Positions 1-6,693 of a DNA stretch of 14,840 nt are shown here, piece by piece. How positions within the stretch are numbered: the stretch's first letter is position 1; every line of letters starts with the position of its first letter. Under the pieces are notes generated by a model, which was given only the letters and a program-made list of their open reading frames with translations, had not been told where the DNA came from and did not search any database. Source of the stretch: Betaproteobacteria bacterium (GTDB taxonomy: Bacteria > Pseudomonadota > Gammaproteobacteria > Burkholderiales > SG8-39); NCBI GenBank assembly GCA_027317055.1, contig DAHVFK010000040.1:1-14840 (forward strand). Direction: 5' to 3'. The translations under genes and the position numbers were made by a program.

Positions 1-23
1 GGCAAACGATGGGAGGCATCGAA

Positions 24-638
24 ATGTCCGCGCTGACCGAACGCAGGGGCGTTGTCACGCAACGCGGCCCCGCGATCGTGCTGTTCGCCGAGGTGCGCAA
101 CTTCACCCGCATGTCGGAGATGCTCGAGCCGCAGAAGGTGCTCGACCTTGCGAGCGGGTTCTTCGCCCTGGTGGCCGACGCGATCGAAGCAAGCGGCGGC
201 GAAGTGTTCGGCGTGCGCAACGACACCCTGAACGCAGTGTTTCGCGGCGGCACGCCGCCCGAGCAGGCGCGCCAGGCGGTGGCCGCGGCGCAGCGAATCC
301 AGCGCGAGTTCGGCGCCATCGCCGAATCCTGGCAGCGCGAGTACGGGCTGATGACCGCGGTGGCCATGGGGCTACACCTGGGCGACACGGTGTTCGGCAT
401 GGCGGGGCCCGACGGCGCCGCGCAGTTCGTTGCGTTCGGCGATTGCGTAAGCGTCGCCGAACGCCTGCTGCACCGCGCCCGCGCCGGGGAGTTCGTGCTG
501 TCCGCAGAGGTGATGAATGCGCTCGGCGGATCGAATTCGGAGCTTGGGGCCGACGAATTGCCGCCGCTGCAGCTCGCGCGGCGCGAGTCGATTGAAATCT
601 ACGGCGTCCTGCTCGACACCCGCCTGGATTTCACCTAG
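24..638 (+). CDS. Degenerate class III adenylate/guanylate cyclase-like domain protein
   Basis: A single-domain protein of 204 aa with the class III nucleotide cyclase homology domain, about residues 16-160, and no membrane segment or signal peptide. I start it at ATG 24 because GGGAGG lies 7-8 bases upstream; an in-frame ATG at 9 would add five residues without such a site. The fold motifs are recognisable: VLFAEVRNFTRMSE (19-32), GGEVFGVRND (58-67), GLHLGDTVFGMAG (116-128) and FGDCVSVAERL (138-148). Several catalytic positions differ from active family members. The first metal-binding Asp is Glu23, the usual base-reading Lys aligns with Gly63, and the transition-state Asn aligns with Ser143. 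The second metal Asp (Asp67) and the Arg (Arg147) remain. I infer a weak or inactive cyclase, perhaps a regulatory domain. It lies tail-to-tail with the small membrane protein on the other strand, 25 bases away. Confidence 0.75.
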   Translation: MSALTERRGVVTQRGPAIVLFAEVRNFTRMSEMLEPQKVLDLASGFFALVADAIEASGGEVFGVRNDTLNAVFRGGTPPEQARQAVAAAQRIQREFGAIAESWQREYGLMTAVAMGLHLGDTVFGMAGPDGAAQFVAFGDCVSVAERLLHRARAGEFVLSAEVMNALGGSNSELGADELPPLQLARRESIEIYGVLLDTRLDFT

Positions 639-663
639 GCGGGGACGGCAGCCAGGGCGCTCG

Positions 664-837
664 TCAGGGTGAGAATCCCGTCGCCCAGCGGCTCGAGGCG
701 GCGGCCTCGCTCGCTTCGCCCTCCTTGCCCGGTTCGAGCGCCGACCAGGCCCACAGGATGAGAAGCATTGCGCCGACGATTGCCGCCACGCTCAGCCAGC
801 CGAGGATCCGATCGCGTCGCCATTTCACGTGTCTCAT
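664..837 (-). CDS. Small single-pass membrane protein, unknown function
   Basis: A 57-aa reading frame starting 41 bases after the tldE/pmbA stop codon, on the same strand. It has a basic N-terminus (MRHVKWRRDR), one hydrophobic helix at about residues 11-34 rich in Leu, Ala, Ile and Trp, and an acidic then Ser/Ala-rich tail. This charge pattern predicts an inner-membrane protein with the N-terminus in the cytoplasm. I do not recognise a family. The start is uncertain: no good Shine-Dalgarno sequence precedes the ATG, and a GTG further upstream in frame is possible. Its position makes it a likely co-transcribed last gene of the tldE/pmbA unit. The coherent membrane topology is the main reason to believe it is real, since the frame also continues open upstream as an antisense artefact. 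Confidence 0.5.
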   Translation of the reverse strand: MRHVKWRRDRILGWLSVAAIVGAMLLILWAWSALEPGKEGEASEAAASSRWATGFSP

Positions 838-873
838 GGCCGGTTCGACAGCCCCCACGAGAGAATGTTCACC

Positions 874-889
874 CGGGCTCAGGAGCCCG
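874..889. repeat. Inverted repeat spanning the tldE/pmbA stop codon
   Basis: CGGGCTC and GAGCCCG are perfect 7-base arms around a 2-base centre, so a real hairpin would pair six bases around a 4-base loop. The tldE/pmbA stop codon (879-881) is inside it. There is no T-run on the minus side, so it does not look like a standard intrinsic terminator. It could be a processing or stability element, or chance in GC-rich DNA. Confidence 0.35.
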
Positions 890-2243
890 CAATGGTCATG
901 TTGTCCACCAGGATCGACCCCGAGCGGCGCGCGCCGCGCACCACCACGTCGCTGCCCACGGCGACCACGCCGCGCAGCATGTCCCGCAGGTTGCCGGCGA
1001 TCGTGATCTCCTCGACCGGAAAGCGGATCTCGCCTCCCTCGACCCAATAACCCGCTGCGCCGCGCGAGTAATCGCCGGTGATCAGATTGACGCCGTGGCC
1101 CATCAGCTCGGTCACCAGCAGCCCGCGGCCCATCGCGCGCAGCATGCCGGCGAAGTCCGGGCCCGGCGCCTTGCTCTGGCGTATCACGAGATTGTGGTTC
1201 CCGCCCGCGCTGCCGGTGGTCTGCATGCCCAGTTTGCGCGCCGAGTAGCAACCAAGGAAGTAGCCCTCGAGCGCTCCCTCCCGCACCACGCTGCGAGCCC
1301 TGGTCGCCACCCCCTCCTCGTCGAACGGCGAGCTGGCGAGCGCCTGCGGCTCGTGCGGCCGCTCATCCATGCTGACCACGGGCGAGAAGACCTGCTTGCC
1401 GAGCGAATCGACCAGGAAAGATGCCTTGCGGTAGAGACTGCCGCCGCTCGCCGCGGCGACGAACGAGCCGATCAGCTGGGTGGCGATCGGCGCCTCGAAC
1501 AGCACCGGCGCCTTGCGGGTGGAAATCTTGCGCGCGCCCAAGCGCGCCAGCGCGCGTTCGCCGGCGTAGCGTCCGAGCGCCTCTGGATCGGCCAGCCGCG
1601 ACGCGACGCGGTGCGCGCTATACCAGTCGTCGCGCTGCATCAGCCCCTTGTGCTCGGCGATCACGGCGCACCAGAGCGAATGGCGCGAGGTGGGAAAGCC
1701 GCCCATGAAGCCGAGGCTGTTGGCGAATACGAACTGCGAGTGCTGCGTCGAAAGCGACGCGCCTTCGGAATTGCTGAGCTTCTTCGACAGCGCGAAAGCG
1801 GCCGCCTCGCAGCGTTGCGCGATTCCGATCGCCTCCTCCGTCTCGAGGTCCCAGGGATGGAACAGGTCCAGGTCGGGAAACTCGCGCGCGAGCAGCGTGG
1901 ACTCGGGCGGGCCGGCGCAGTCGTCTTCCGCGGTGTGGCGCGCGATCGCGAGCGCGGCGCTCACCGTCTGCTCGAGCGCCGCGGGCGAGAAGTCCGAGGT
2001 GCTGGCGTGGCCGCGGCGCGCGTGCGGGCGCTCGCCGACGTAGACCGTGACGCCAATGCCCTTGTCGCGGTTGTGCTCGATGGTCTCGACCGCGCCCTTG
2101 CGCACGGTCACCGACAGGCCGCGGCCCTCGGACACGTCGCACTCGCAGGCGCTCGCGCCGAGCCGCTTTGCGTGCCCGACGATCGCCGCGGCGAGCTCCC
2201 GCAGCTGCGCGGCGCTGTAGGTGAAGCGATGGCTGTTTGTCAT
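879..2243 (-). CDS. pmbA: TldE/PmbA, metallopeptidase-family partner protein
   Basis: A 454-aa protein matching the TldD/PmbA (TldE) family over its whole length; E. coli TldE/PmbA is about 450 aa. In that family TldE pairs with TldD to form a heterodimeric protease that matures peptides such as microcin B17 and degrades unfolded peptides. The HExxH metal site belongs to TldD, and none is present here, as expected for the TldE subunit. Family landmarks are the N-terminal segment GIGVTVYVGERPHARRGHAS, the central GSAGGNHNLVI, and the C-terminal run ELMGHGVNLITGDYSRGAAGYW followed in turn by EGGEIRFPVEEITIAGNL. TldD is not in this window, and it is usually encoded elsewhere. The gene is divergent from darP, an arrangement also found in E. 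coli. The ATG at 2243 has no obvious Shine-Dalgarno sequence, and an extended -10 lies only eight bases upstream. Confidence 0.95.
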   Translation of the reverse strand: MTNSHRFTYSAAQLRELAAAIVGHAKRLGASACECDVSEGRGLSVTVRKGAVETIEHNRDKGIGVTVYVGERPHARRGHASTSDFSPAALEQTVSAALAIARHTAEDDCAGPPESTLLAREFPDLDLFHPWDLETEEAIGIAQRCEAAAFALSKKLSNSEGASLSTQHSQFVFANSLGFMGGFPTSRHSLWCAVIAEHKGLMQRDDWYSAHRVASRLADPEALGRYAGERALARLGARKISTRKAPVLFEAPIATQLIGSFVAAASGGSLYRKASFLVDSLGKQVFSPVVSMDERPHEPQALASSPFDEEGVATRARSVVREGALEGYFLGCYSARKLGMQTTGSAGGNHNLVIRQSKAPGPDFAGMLRAMGRGLLVTELMGHGVNLITGDYSRGAAGYWVEGGEIRFPVEEITIAGNLRDMLRGVVAVGSDVVVRGARRSGSILVDNMTIAGS

Positions 2244-2250
2244 GGCGCGC

Positions 2251-2260
2251 TATGATAGCA
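2251..2260. promoter_or_regulatory. Overlapping divergent -10 elements for darP and pmbA
   Basis: On the plus strand TATGAT at 2251-2256 is a 5/6 match to the -10 consensus and lies 9 bases before the darP ATG at 2266. On the minus strand TATCAT at 2257-2252 is also 5/6, and it is preceded by TG one base upstream (TGCTATCAT, 2260-2252), which makes an extended -10; it lies 8 bases before the pmbA ATG. The two hexamers overlap almost symmetrically. I see no good -35 at 16-18 bases for either strand. Predicted transcription starts fall within about three bases of each start codon. Confidence 0.45.
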
Positions 2261-2265
2261 GCGCG

Positions 2266-2748
2266 ATGCAAACCGAGATCCCGAGCAAGACGCGCAAGAA
2301 GCAGGAGATGCACGAGCTGCAGGCGCTCGGCGCGGCGCTGGTCGCCCTGCCCGACGGATCGCTTGCGTCGATCTCCCTGCCCGATTCGCTGGCGCAGGCG
2401 ATCGCCGAGATGCGGCGCATCACCAGCCGCGAAGGCAAGCGCCGCCAGCTTCAGTACATCGGGCGCCTGATGCGCGACCTCGACCCCGAGCCGATCCGGG
2501 CCGAGCTCGATCGGATCGAGGGCCGCTCCGCCGCCGAGGCGGCGCGCCACCGGCGCCTGGAGCAGTTGCGCAGCCGGCTGCTGGAGGACGACGAAGCTCT
2601 GACCGAGTTCGCGCGCGAGCACCCGGCGGCCGACCTGCAGGCGCTGCGGGCACTGATTCGCAATGCGCGGCGCGAGCAGCTGGAAGGCCGGTCGCCGCAC
2701 GCGTTCCGCGAGCTTTTCCGCCTGCTGCGCGAGGCGGCGGCGACTTAA
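2266..2748 (+). CDS. darP: DarP (YjgA, DUF615), 50S ribosome maturation factor
   Basis: A 160-aa, highly charged helical protein of the DUF615/YjgA family, now called DarP, which binds the late 50S ribosomal subunit near the peptidyl-transferase centre during assembly. Diagnostic features are the N-terminal SKTRKKQEMHELQALG segment (about 7-22), the central SREGKRRQLQYIGRLMRDLD stretch, and the C-terminal run rich in Arg, Glu and Leu ending RELFRLLREAAAT. E. coli YjgA is somewhat longer (183 aa), mostly at its ends. I place the start at ATG 2266 because it gives the usual N-terminus. An ATG at 2242 would add eight residues and overlap the pmbA start. The stop codon sits inside a strong hairpin described separately. 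Confidence 0.92.
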   Translation: MQTEIPSKTRKKQEMHELQALGAALVALPDGSLASISLPDSLAQAIAEMRRITSREGKRRQLQYIGRLMRDLDPEPIRAELDRIEGRSAAEAARHRRLEQLRSRLLEDDEALTEFAREHPAADLQALRALIRNARREQLEGRSPHAFRELFRLLREAAAT

Positions 2749-2765
2749 GCCGGAGTTAAGTCGCC
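2739..2765 (+). terminator. 10-bp hairpin spanning the darP stop codon
   Basis: GGCGACTTAA (2739-2748) and TTAAGTCGCC (2756-2765) are perfect reverse complements around the 7-base loop GCCGGAG, and two more pairs are possible beyond one mismatch. The darP TAA stop is the end of the left arm. No T-run follows, so I would not call it a strong intrinsic terminator. It could attenuate read-through, protect the darP mRNA end, or control the next gene. The right arm overlaps the left arm of the second inverted repeat at 2762-2783. Confidence 0.4.
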
Positions 2766-2783
2766 TCCCGCATGCTTGAGGCG
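2762..2783 (+). promoter_or_regulatory. Inverted repeat covering the GH15 ribosome binding site
   Basis: CGCCTC (2762-2767) pairs with GAGGCG (2778-2783) around a 10-base loop. The right arm contains GAGG, the only Shine-Dalgarno-like sequence before the GH15 gene, and touches the first possible GTG start. Because CGCC is also part of the hairpin at 2739-2765, the two structures cannot form together. Confidence 0.3.
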
Positions 2784-5158
2784 TGAATCCAGTGAACGCC
2801 TTCGGCCATCCCGGCATCAGCCCGACCTGGAGCAGCAGCGCGAAGGACATGGTCGGCTGCGCGCTCGGCGGCGCGCGCCTGTGGTTCACCTCGAGCTTCG
2901 GCATCCTGAGCGAGGTCTACACGCCGCGGGTGGACATCCCGCAGATCCGCGACCTGGGCTTCATCGTCGCCGATGGGCGCGGCTTCTGGGTGGAGGTGAA
3001 GCGCCTGAATTCGTACCACATCCGTCAGCCGCAGCCCGGCATCCCCGCGCTCGAAATCGTCCACCGGCACGAGCGCTTCGAGTTGCGCCTGCGCATCGCG
3101 CCCGATCCGCGGCGCGAAGTGGTGCTGATCGAAGTCACGCTGCAGGGCGACCGCGGTCTGCGTCCGTACGCGCTGCTGGCGCCGCACCTCGGCGGCACCG
3201 GCCGCGACAACACGGCGCAAGTCGCGCGTCACTGCGGCCGCAAGCTGCTGTGGGCGGAACAGGGCCCATTCGGCCTCGCACTCGCGGCGGCCGACCCCGC
3301 TCAAGGCGACGCATTGGGCGCCGCGAGCGCCGGCTACGTCGGTGCGAGCGACGGCTGGCAGGACTTCGCGCGCAACGGAAGGCTTACGTGGCAGTTCGAC
3401 GCGGCCGGCCCGGGCAACGTTGCGTTGATCGGGGAGCTGCCTGCGACCGCGACGCTCGCTCTGGGTTTCGCCACTAGCCGCGAGTCCGCCGCCACCCTGG
3501 CGTCCGCCGCACTCAGCCAATCGTTCGACGAGGTATGGCAGCGCTACGTCGGCGAGTGGCGCGCGTGGCACGACAAGCTTGAGCTGCCCGCCGAGCTGCC
3601 CGACGCGGTGCGCGCCCAGCTGGCAACCTCGGCGATGGTGCTGCGCGTGCACCAGGACAAGACTTATCCCGGGGCGATGGTCGCGAGCCTGAGCGTGCCC
3701 TGGGGCAATACGCGCGACGACCTGGGCGGCTACCACCTGGTCTGGCCGCGCGACCTGGTCGAGAGCGCGGGCGGCCTGCTGGCGCTGGGCGCAATCGAGC
3801 AAGCGCGCGACGTGCTGCGCTATCTGATCGCCACCCAGCACGGCGCCGGCAACTGGTCGCAGAACCAGTGGCTCGGCGGCAAGTCATACTGGCAGGGCGA
3901 GCAGCTCGACGAAACCGCCTTTCCGGTGCTGCTCGCCGCCGCGCTCGCCGAGCGCGCCGCGCTCGACGGCATCGAAGTGGGCGCGATGATTCGCCGCGCG
4001 CTCGGGTTCATCGCGCTCAACGGCCCGGCTACCCAGCAGGACCGCTGGGAGGAGGATAGCGGACTCAACGCCTTCACGCTCGGAGCATGCGTCGCCGCGC
4101 TGGTGTGCGGCGCGCGCTTCCTCGAGCAGCCCGCGCGCGGCTTCGCGCTGGCGCTGGCGGACTTCTGGAACGAGAGCATCGAGGACTGGACCAGCGTGCG
4201 CGAAACGCCGCTTGCGCGCGCGCAGGGCGTGGCGGGTTATTACGTGCGCATCGCGCCGCCGCCTTCGTCCAGCGGCAGCAGTTCCCTCGATCAGGTGCTG
4301 CCGATCAAGAACCGCGCCTGCGATCCGCGCATCCGCGGCGACGAGCAGGTGGCAACGGATTTCCTGCAGCTGGTGCGCCTCGGCCTGCGCGATCCGCACG
4401 AGCGCCTGATGGTGGACAGCGTCAAGGTGATCGACAGCCAGCTCAGGGTGGACACGCCGGCCGGCCCCGCCTGGCACCGCTACACCGGTGACGGTTACGG
4501 CGAATCGCCGGACGGCTCGCCGTTCGATGGCACCGGCCGCGGCCGCGCCTGGCCCCTGCTGAGCGGCGAGCGCGGCCATTACGAACTGGCGGCGGGGCGC
4601 GACCCGCTGCCCTTCCTGCAGGCCATGGCCGCGATGACCGGGCGTGGCGGACTGATACCGGAGCAGATCTGGGACGCCGAGCCGTTGCCGGAGCGCTTCC
4701 TCTACCCGGGCAAGCCGACCGGTTCGGCGATGCCGCTGGTGTGGGCGCACGCCGAATTCATCAAGCTCGCCAGGAGCCGCGCGCTCGGACGCCCTTGCGA
4801 TCGGCCCGACGACGTCTGGCAACGCTACGGTGGAACGCGCCCGGCGAGCACGCACGCGATCTGGGCGCCGCACTTTCCCCTTGCCACGCTCGCCGCCGGG
4901 CAGGTGCTGACCATCTGCCTGCCCGCGCCGGCGCAGGTGCATTTCGGCATCGACGGCTGGCAGCGTGCCACCGACGTCGCGGCCGCCGACAGCGGGCTCG
5001 GCGTCTACCTAGCGCAGCTGCCCAGCGCCGCACTGAAGGCGGGGCAACGCATCGAGTTCACTTTCCGTTGGTCCGATAACTCGTACTGGGAAGGCCGCGA
5101 CTACGAGGTTCGGGTGGTCGCCCGGCAGGCGCGGTGCGGATCGACTTCTACGCCGTAA
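2783..5158 (+). CDS. GH15 glucoamylase-type glycoside hydrolase (glucodextranase-like)
   Basis: A 791-aa glycoside hydrolase of family 15, whose members release glucose from the non-reducing ends of alpha-1,4/1,6 glucans; some act on dextran or trehalose. Residues about 6-270 form the beta-rich N-terminal domain of the glucodextranase type, beginning with PTWSSSAKDMVGCALG. Residues about 285-700 form the (alpha/alpha)6 barrel, with GNTRDDLGGYHLVWPRDLVE (308-327) lining the active site. The likely general acid is Glu423 in QDRWEEDSG, and the likely base is Glu627 in GLIPEQIWD. A beta-rich tail follows, including PAQVHFGIDGWQ. I see no signal peptide, so the enzyme should be cytoplasmic and could act on glycogen or imported maltodextrins. 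The start is GTG at 2783 or 2792; the GAGG at 2778-2781 is spaced better for 2792. The stop lies 9 bases before mogA. Confidence 0.88.
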   Translation: MNPVNAFGHPGISPTWSSSAKDMVGCALGGARLWFTSSFGILSEVYTPRVDIPQIRDLGFIVADGRGFWVEVKRLNSYHIRQPQPGIPALEIVHRHERFELRLRIAPDPRREVVLIEVTLQGDRGLRPYALLAPHLGGTGRDNTAQVARHCGRKLLWAEQGPFGLALAAADPAQGDALGAASAGYVGASDGWQDFARNGRLTWQFDAAGPGNVALIGELPATATLALGFATSRESAATLASAALSQSFDEVWQRYVGEWRAWHDKLELPAELPDAVRAQLATSAMVLRVHQDKTYPGAMVASLSVPWGNTRDDLGGYHLVWPRDLVESAGGLLALGAIEQARDVLRYLIATQHGAGNWSQNQWLGGKSYWQGEQLDETAFPVLLAAALAERAALDGIEVGAMIRRALGFIALNGPATQQDRWEEDSGLNAFTLGACVAALVCGARFLEQPARGFALALADFWNESIEDWTSVRETPLARAQGVAGYYVRIAPPPSSSGSSSLDQVLPIKNRACDPRIRGDEQVATDFLQLVRLGLRDPHERLMVDSVKVIDSQLRVDTPAGPAWHRYTGDGYGESPDGSPFDGTGRGRAWPLLSGERGHYELAAGRDPLPFLQAMAAMTGRGGLIPEQIWDAEPLPERFLYPGKPTGSAMPLVWAHAEFIKLARSRALGRPCDRPDDVWQRYGGTRPASTHAIWAPHFPLATLAAGQVLTICLPAPAQVHFGIDGWQRATDVAAADSGLGVYLAQLPSAALKAGQRIEFTFRWSDNSYWEGRDYEVRVVARQARCGSTSTP

Positions 5159-5161
5159 AAT
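5156..5161 (+). promoter_or_regulatory. -10-like TAAAAT immediately before mogA
   Basis: TAAAAT overlaps the GH15 stop codon and is a 5/6 match to the -10 consensus. Six bases separate it from the mogA ATG, so a transcript started here would be leaderless or nearly so. I found no convincing -35, and mogA could equally be translated from the GH15 message. Confidence 0.3.
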
Positions 5162-5167
5162 AGGCGC

Positions 5168-5764
5168 ATGGATACCACGCTCGTCGTCGGCCTCGTTTCG
5201 GTAAGCGACCGCGCCTCGAAAGGCGTCTACAAGGACGAGGGCATTCCCGCGCTCAAGGAGTGGCTGAGCGCGGCGATCGCATCCCCGGCCTGGCGCGACG
5301 AGACGCGCCTGATCGCGGACGAGCAAAACGTGATCGAGGCAACGCTCAAGGAGCTGGTCGACCAGCGGGGCTGCCACCTGGTTCTCACCACCGGCGGCAC
5401 CGGACCCGCCAAGCGCGACGTCACGCCCGAGGCCACGCTCGCGGTCGCCGACAAGGTCATGCCGGGCTTCGGCGAGCAGATGCGGCAGATCAGCCTGCAG
5501 TTCGTACCGACCGCGATCCTGTCGCGCCAGGTGGCGGTGATCCGCGGGCAGGCGCTGGTGATCAACCTGCCCGGCCAGCCGAAGTCGATCAAGGAAACGC
5601 TCGAGGGCCTCAAGGACCCGACCGGCAAGCCGCTGGTGCACGGCATCTTCGCCGCCGTGCCGTACTGCGTCGACCTGATCGGTGGGCCGTACATCGAGAC
5701 CCGCGAAGAAGTGGTCAAGGCATTCCGGCCCAAGTCGGCGCAGCGGCCCAGGAGCGCCGCCTGA
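5168..5764 (+). CDS. mogA: MogA-type molybdopterin adenylyltransferase
   Basis: A 198-aa protein of the MogA/MoaB family. MogA adenylylates molybdopterin with ATP, which prepares it for molybdate insertion by MoeA in molybdenum cofactor synthesis. The N-terminus VGLVSVSDRASKGVYKDEG (residues 8-26), the glycine-rich TTGGTGPAKRDVTPEAT and the segment ALVINLPGQPKSIKE are typical. The length fits MogA (195 aa in E. coli) rather than the shorter MoaB, and the stretch after LPGQPKSI includes the typical IPYCVDLIGGPYIET-like end (here VPYCVDLIGGPYIET). No Shine-Dalgarno sequence stands out before ATG 5168. No other molybdenum cofactor genes are in the window. Confidence 0.92.
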   Translation: MDTTLVVGLVSVSDRASKGVYKDEGIPALKEWLSAAIASPAWRDETRLIADEQNVIEATLKELVDQRGCHLVLTTGGTGPAKRDVTPEATLAVADKVMPGFGEQMRQISLQFVPTAILSRQVAVIRGQALVINLPGQPKSIKETLEGLKDPTGKPLVHGIFAAVPYCVDLIGGPYIETREEVVKAFRPKSAQRPRSAA

Positions 5765-5774
5765 TGAGCCTCCC

Positions 5775-6686
5775 GTGCGCCTGCTGACCTTCAGACCCAA
5801 GCGCAGCGGGGCGCCGCGCGTCGGAATTCTGCTCGCAGGCGAGCGCGTGCTCGACGTCGGCGCGGCGGCGCGGCGCGCGCGCGTGCTGCTGCCGTTCGAC
5901 GCGGGCGACATGATCTCGCTCATCGCATCGGGGCGCGCCGGGCTCGCGGCGCTGCGCAAGCTCACCCGCGGAGCTGCCGCGAAGGGGCTCGCCCTCGGCA
6001 CCCTGCGCCTGCTCGCGCCGATCCCGCGCCCGCGCAAGAACGTGTTCTGCGTCGGCTGGAACTACCTCGAGCACTTCGAGGAGGGCGCCAGGGCGCGCCC
6101 GCACGTACAGGAAATGCCGGCCCACCCGGCTTTCTTTACCAAGGCGCCGACCACCGTCAACGGGCCCTTCGACCCGATTCCCCTGCACGCTGGCGTGACC
6201 GAAAAGCTCGACTGGGAGGTCGAGCTGGGCGTCATCATCGGACGCGGCGGACGCGACATCGCGGAAGCGGACGCGATGAAGCATACCTACGGCTATACCG
6301 TCATCAACGACGTCTCGGCACGCGAAGTTCAGCGCCAACATGGACAACAGTGGTTCAAGGGCAAGAGCCTGGACGGAACCTGTCCGATGGGCCCCTGGAT
6401 CGTGACCGCCGACGAGGTGCCGGATCCGCAGTCCCTGCGCGTCACCTGCCGCCTGAACGGGGTGGTGAAGCAGGATTCCAGCACCCGTCACATGTACTTC
6501 CGTATCCCGCGCATCATCGCCGAGCTTTCGGCCGGACTCACGCTCGAGACCAGCGACATCATTTCGACCGGCACCCCGGCGGGTGTCGGCCACGCACGCA
6601 CCCCGCCTGAGTTCATGCGCGCGGGCGACACGCTGGAGACCGAGGTCGAAGGCATCGGCGCGCTGCGCAACCGCATCGGCCGCTAG
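5775..6686 (+). CDS. Fumarylacetoacetate hydrolase (FAH) family protein
   Basis: A 303-aa protein if started at GTG 5775, ten bases after the mogA stop. It belongs to the FAH superfamily, whose members cleave or isomerise acyl-pyruvate type compounds in aromatic and amino-acid degradation (fumarylpyruvate hydrolases, oxaloacetate decarboxylases, HHDD isomerases). An N-terminal cap domain spans about 1-80, and the catalytic domain follows from NVFCVGWNYLEH. The divalent-metal ligands are Glu148 and Glu150 in DWEVELG and Asp179 in TVINDVSARE. The conserved KGKSLDG (195-201), GPW and STGTPAGVG (264-272) are present. The substrate cannot be read from sequence. An upstream extension in the same frame would run into mogA and is rejected. 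The gene runs tail-to-tail into the SDR gene, with 7 bases between stop codons. Confidence 0.88.
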   Translation: MRLLTFRPKRSGAPRVGILLAGERVLDVGAAARRARVLLPFDAGDMISLIASGRAGLAALRKLTRGAAAKGLALGTLRLLAPIPRPRKNVFCVGWNYLEHFEEGARARPHVQEMPAHPAFFTKAPTTVNGPFDPIPLHAGVTEKLDWEVELGVIIGRGGRDIAEADAMKHTYGYTVINDVSAREVQRQHGQQWFKGKSLDGTCPMGPWIVTADEVPDPQSLRVTCRLNGVVKQDSSTRHMYFRIPRIIAELSAGLTLETSDIISTGTPAGVGHARTPPEFMRAGDTLETEVEGIGALRNRIGR

Positions 6687-6693
6687 AGCGCCG

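Noticed and set aside
768..2255. Long plus-strand reading frame antisense to tldE/pmbA
   Set aside because: It is rich in Arg, Ala and His with no motif, as expected for the mirror frame of a GC-rich gene. The minus strand clearly encodes TldE/PmbA.
2237..2256. TTGTCA (2237-2242) as a -35 for the darP TATGAT
   Set aside because: The match to consensus is good, but the spacing is only 8 bases, far too short for a sigma-70 promoter.
1618..2904. Minus-strand reading frame crossing pmbA and darP
   Set aside because: It spans two well-identified genes in the wrong frame and shows low-complexity Arg/Ala-rich sequence.
2756..3841. Minus-strand frame opposite the GH15 gene
   Set aside because: It shows no family motif and lies opposite GH15 sequence with clear catalytic motifs.
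4261..4350. Pro/Ser-rich insertion and DPRIRGDE stretch in GH15 as an interspersed repeat
   Set aside because: The frame and flanking family motifs continue, and no second copy is visible in the window; it is best seen as a surface loop.
3884..4942. Second minus-strand frame opposite the GH15 gene
   Set aside because: Arg/Ala/His-rich mirror frame with no recognisable domain; the plus strand encodes the GH15 barrel here.
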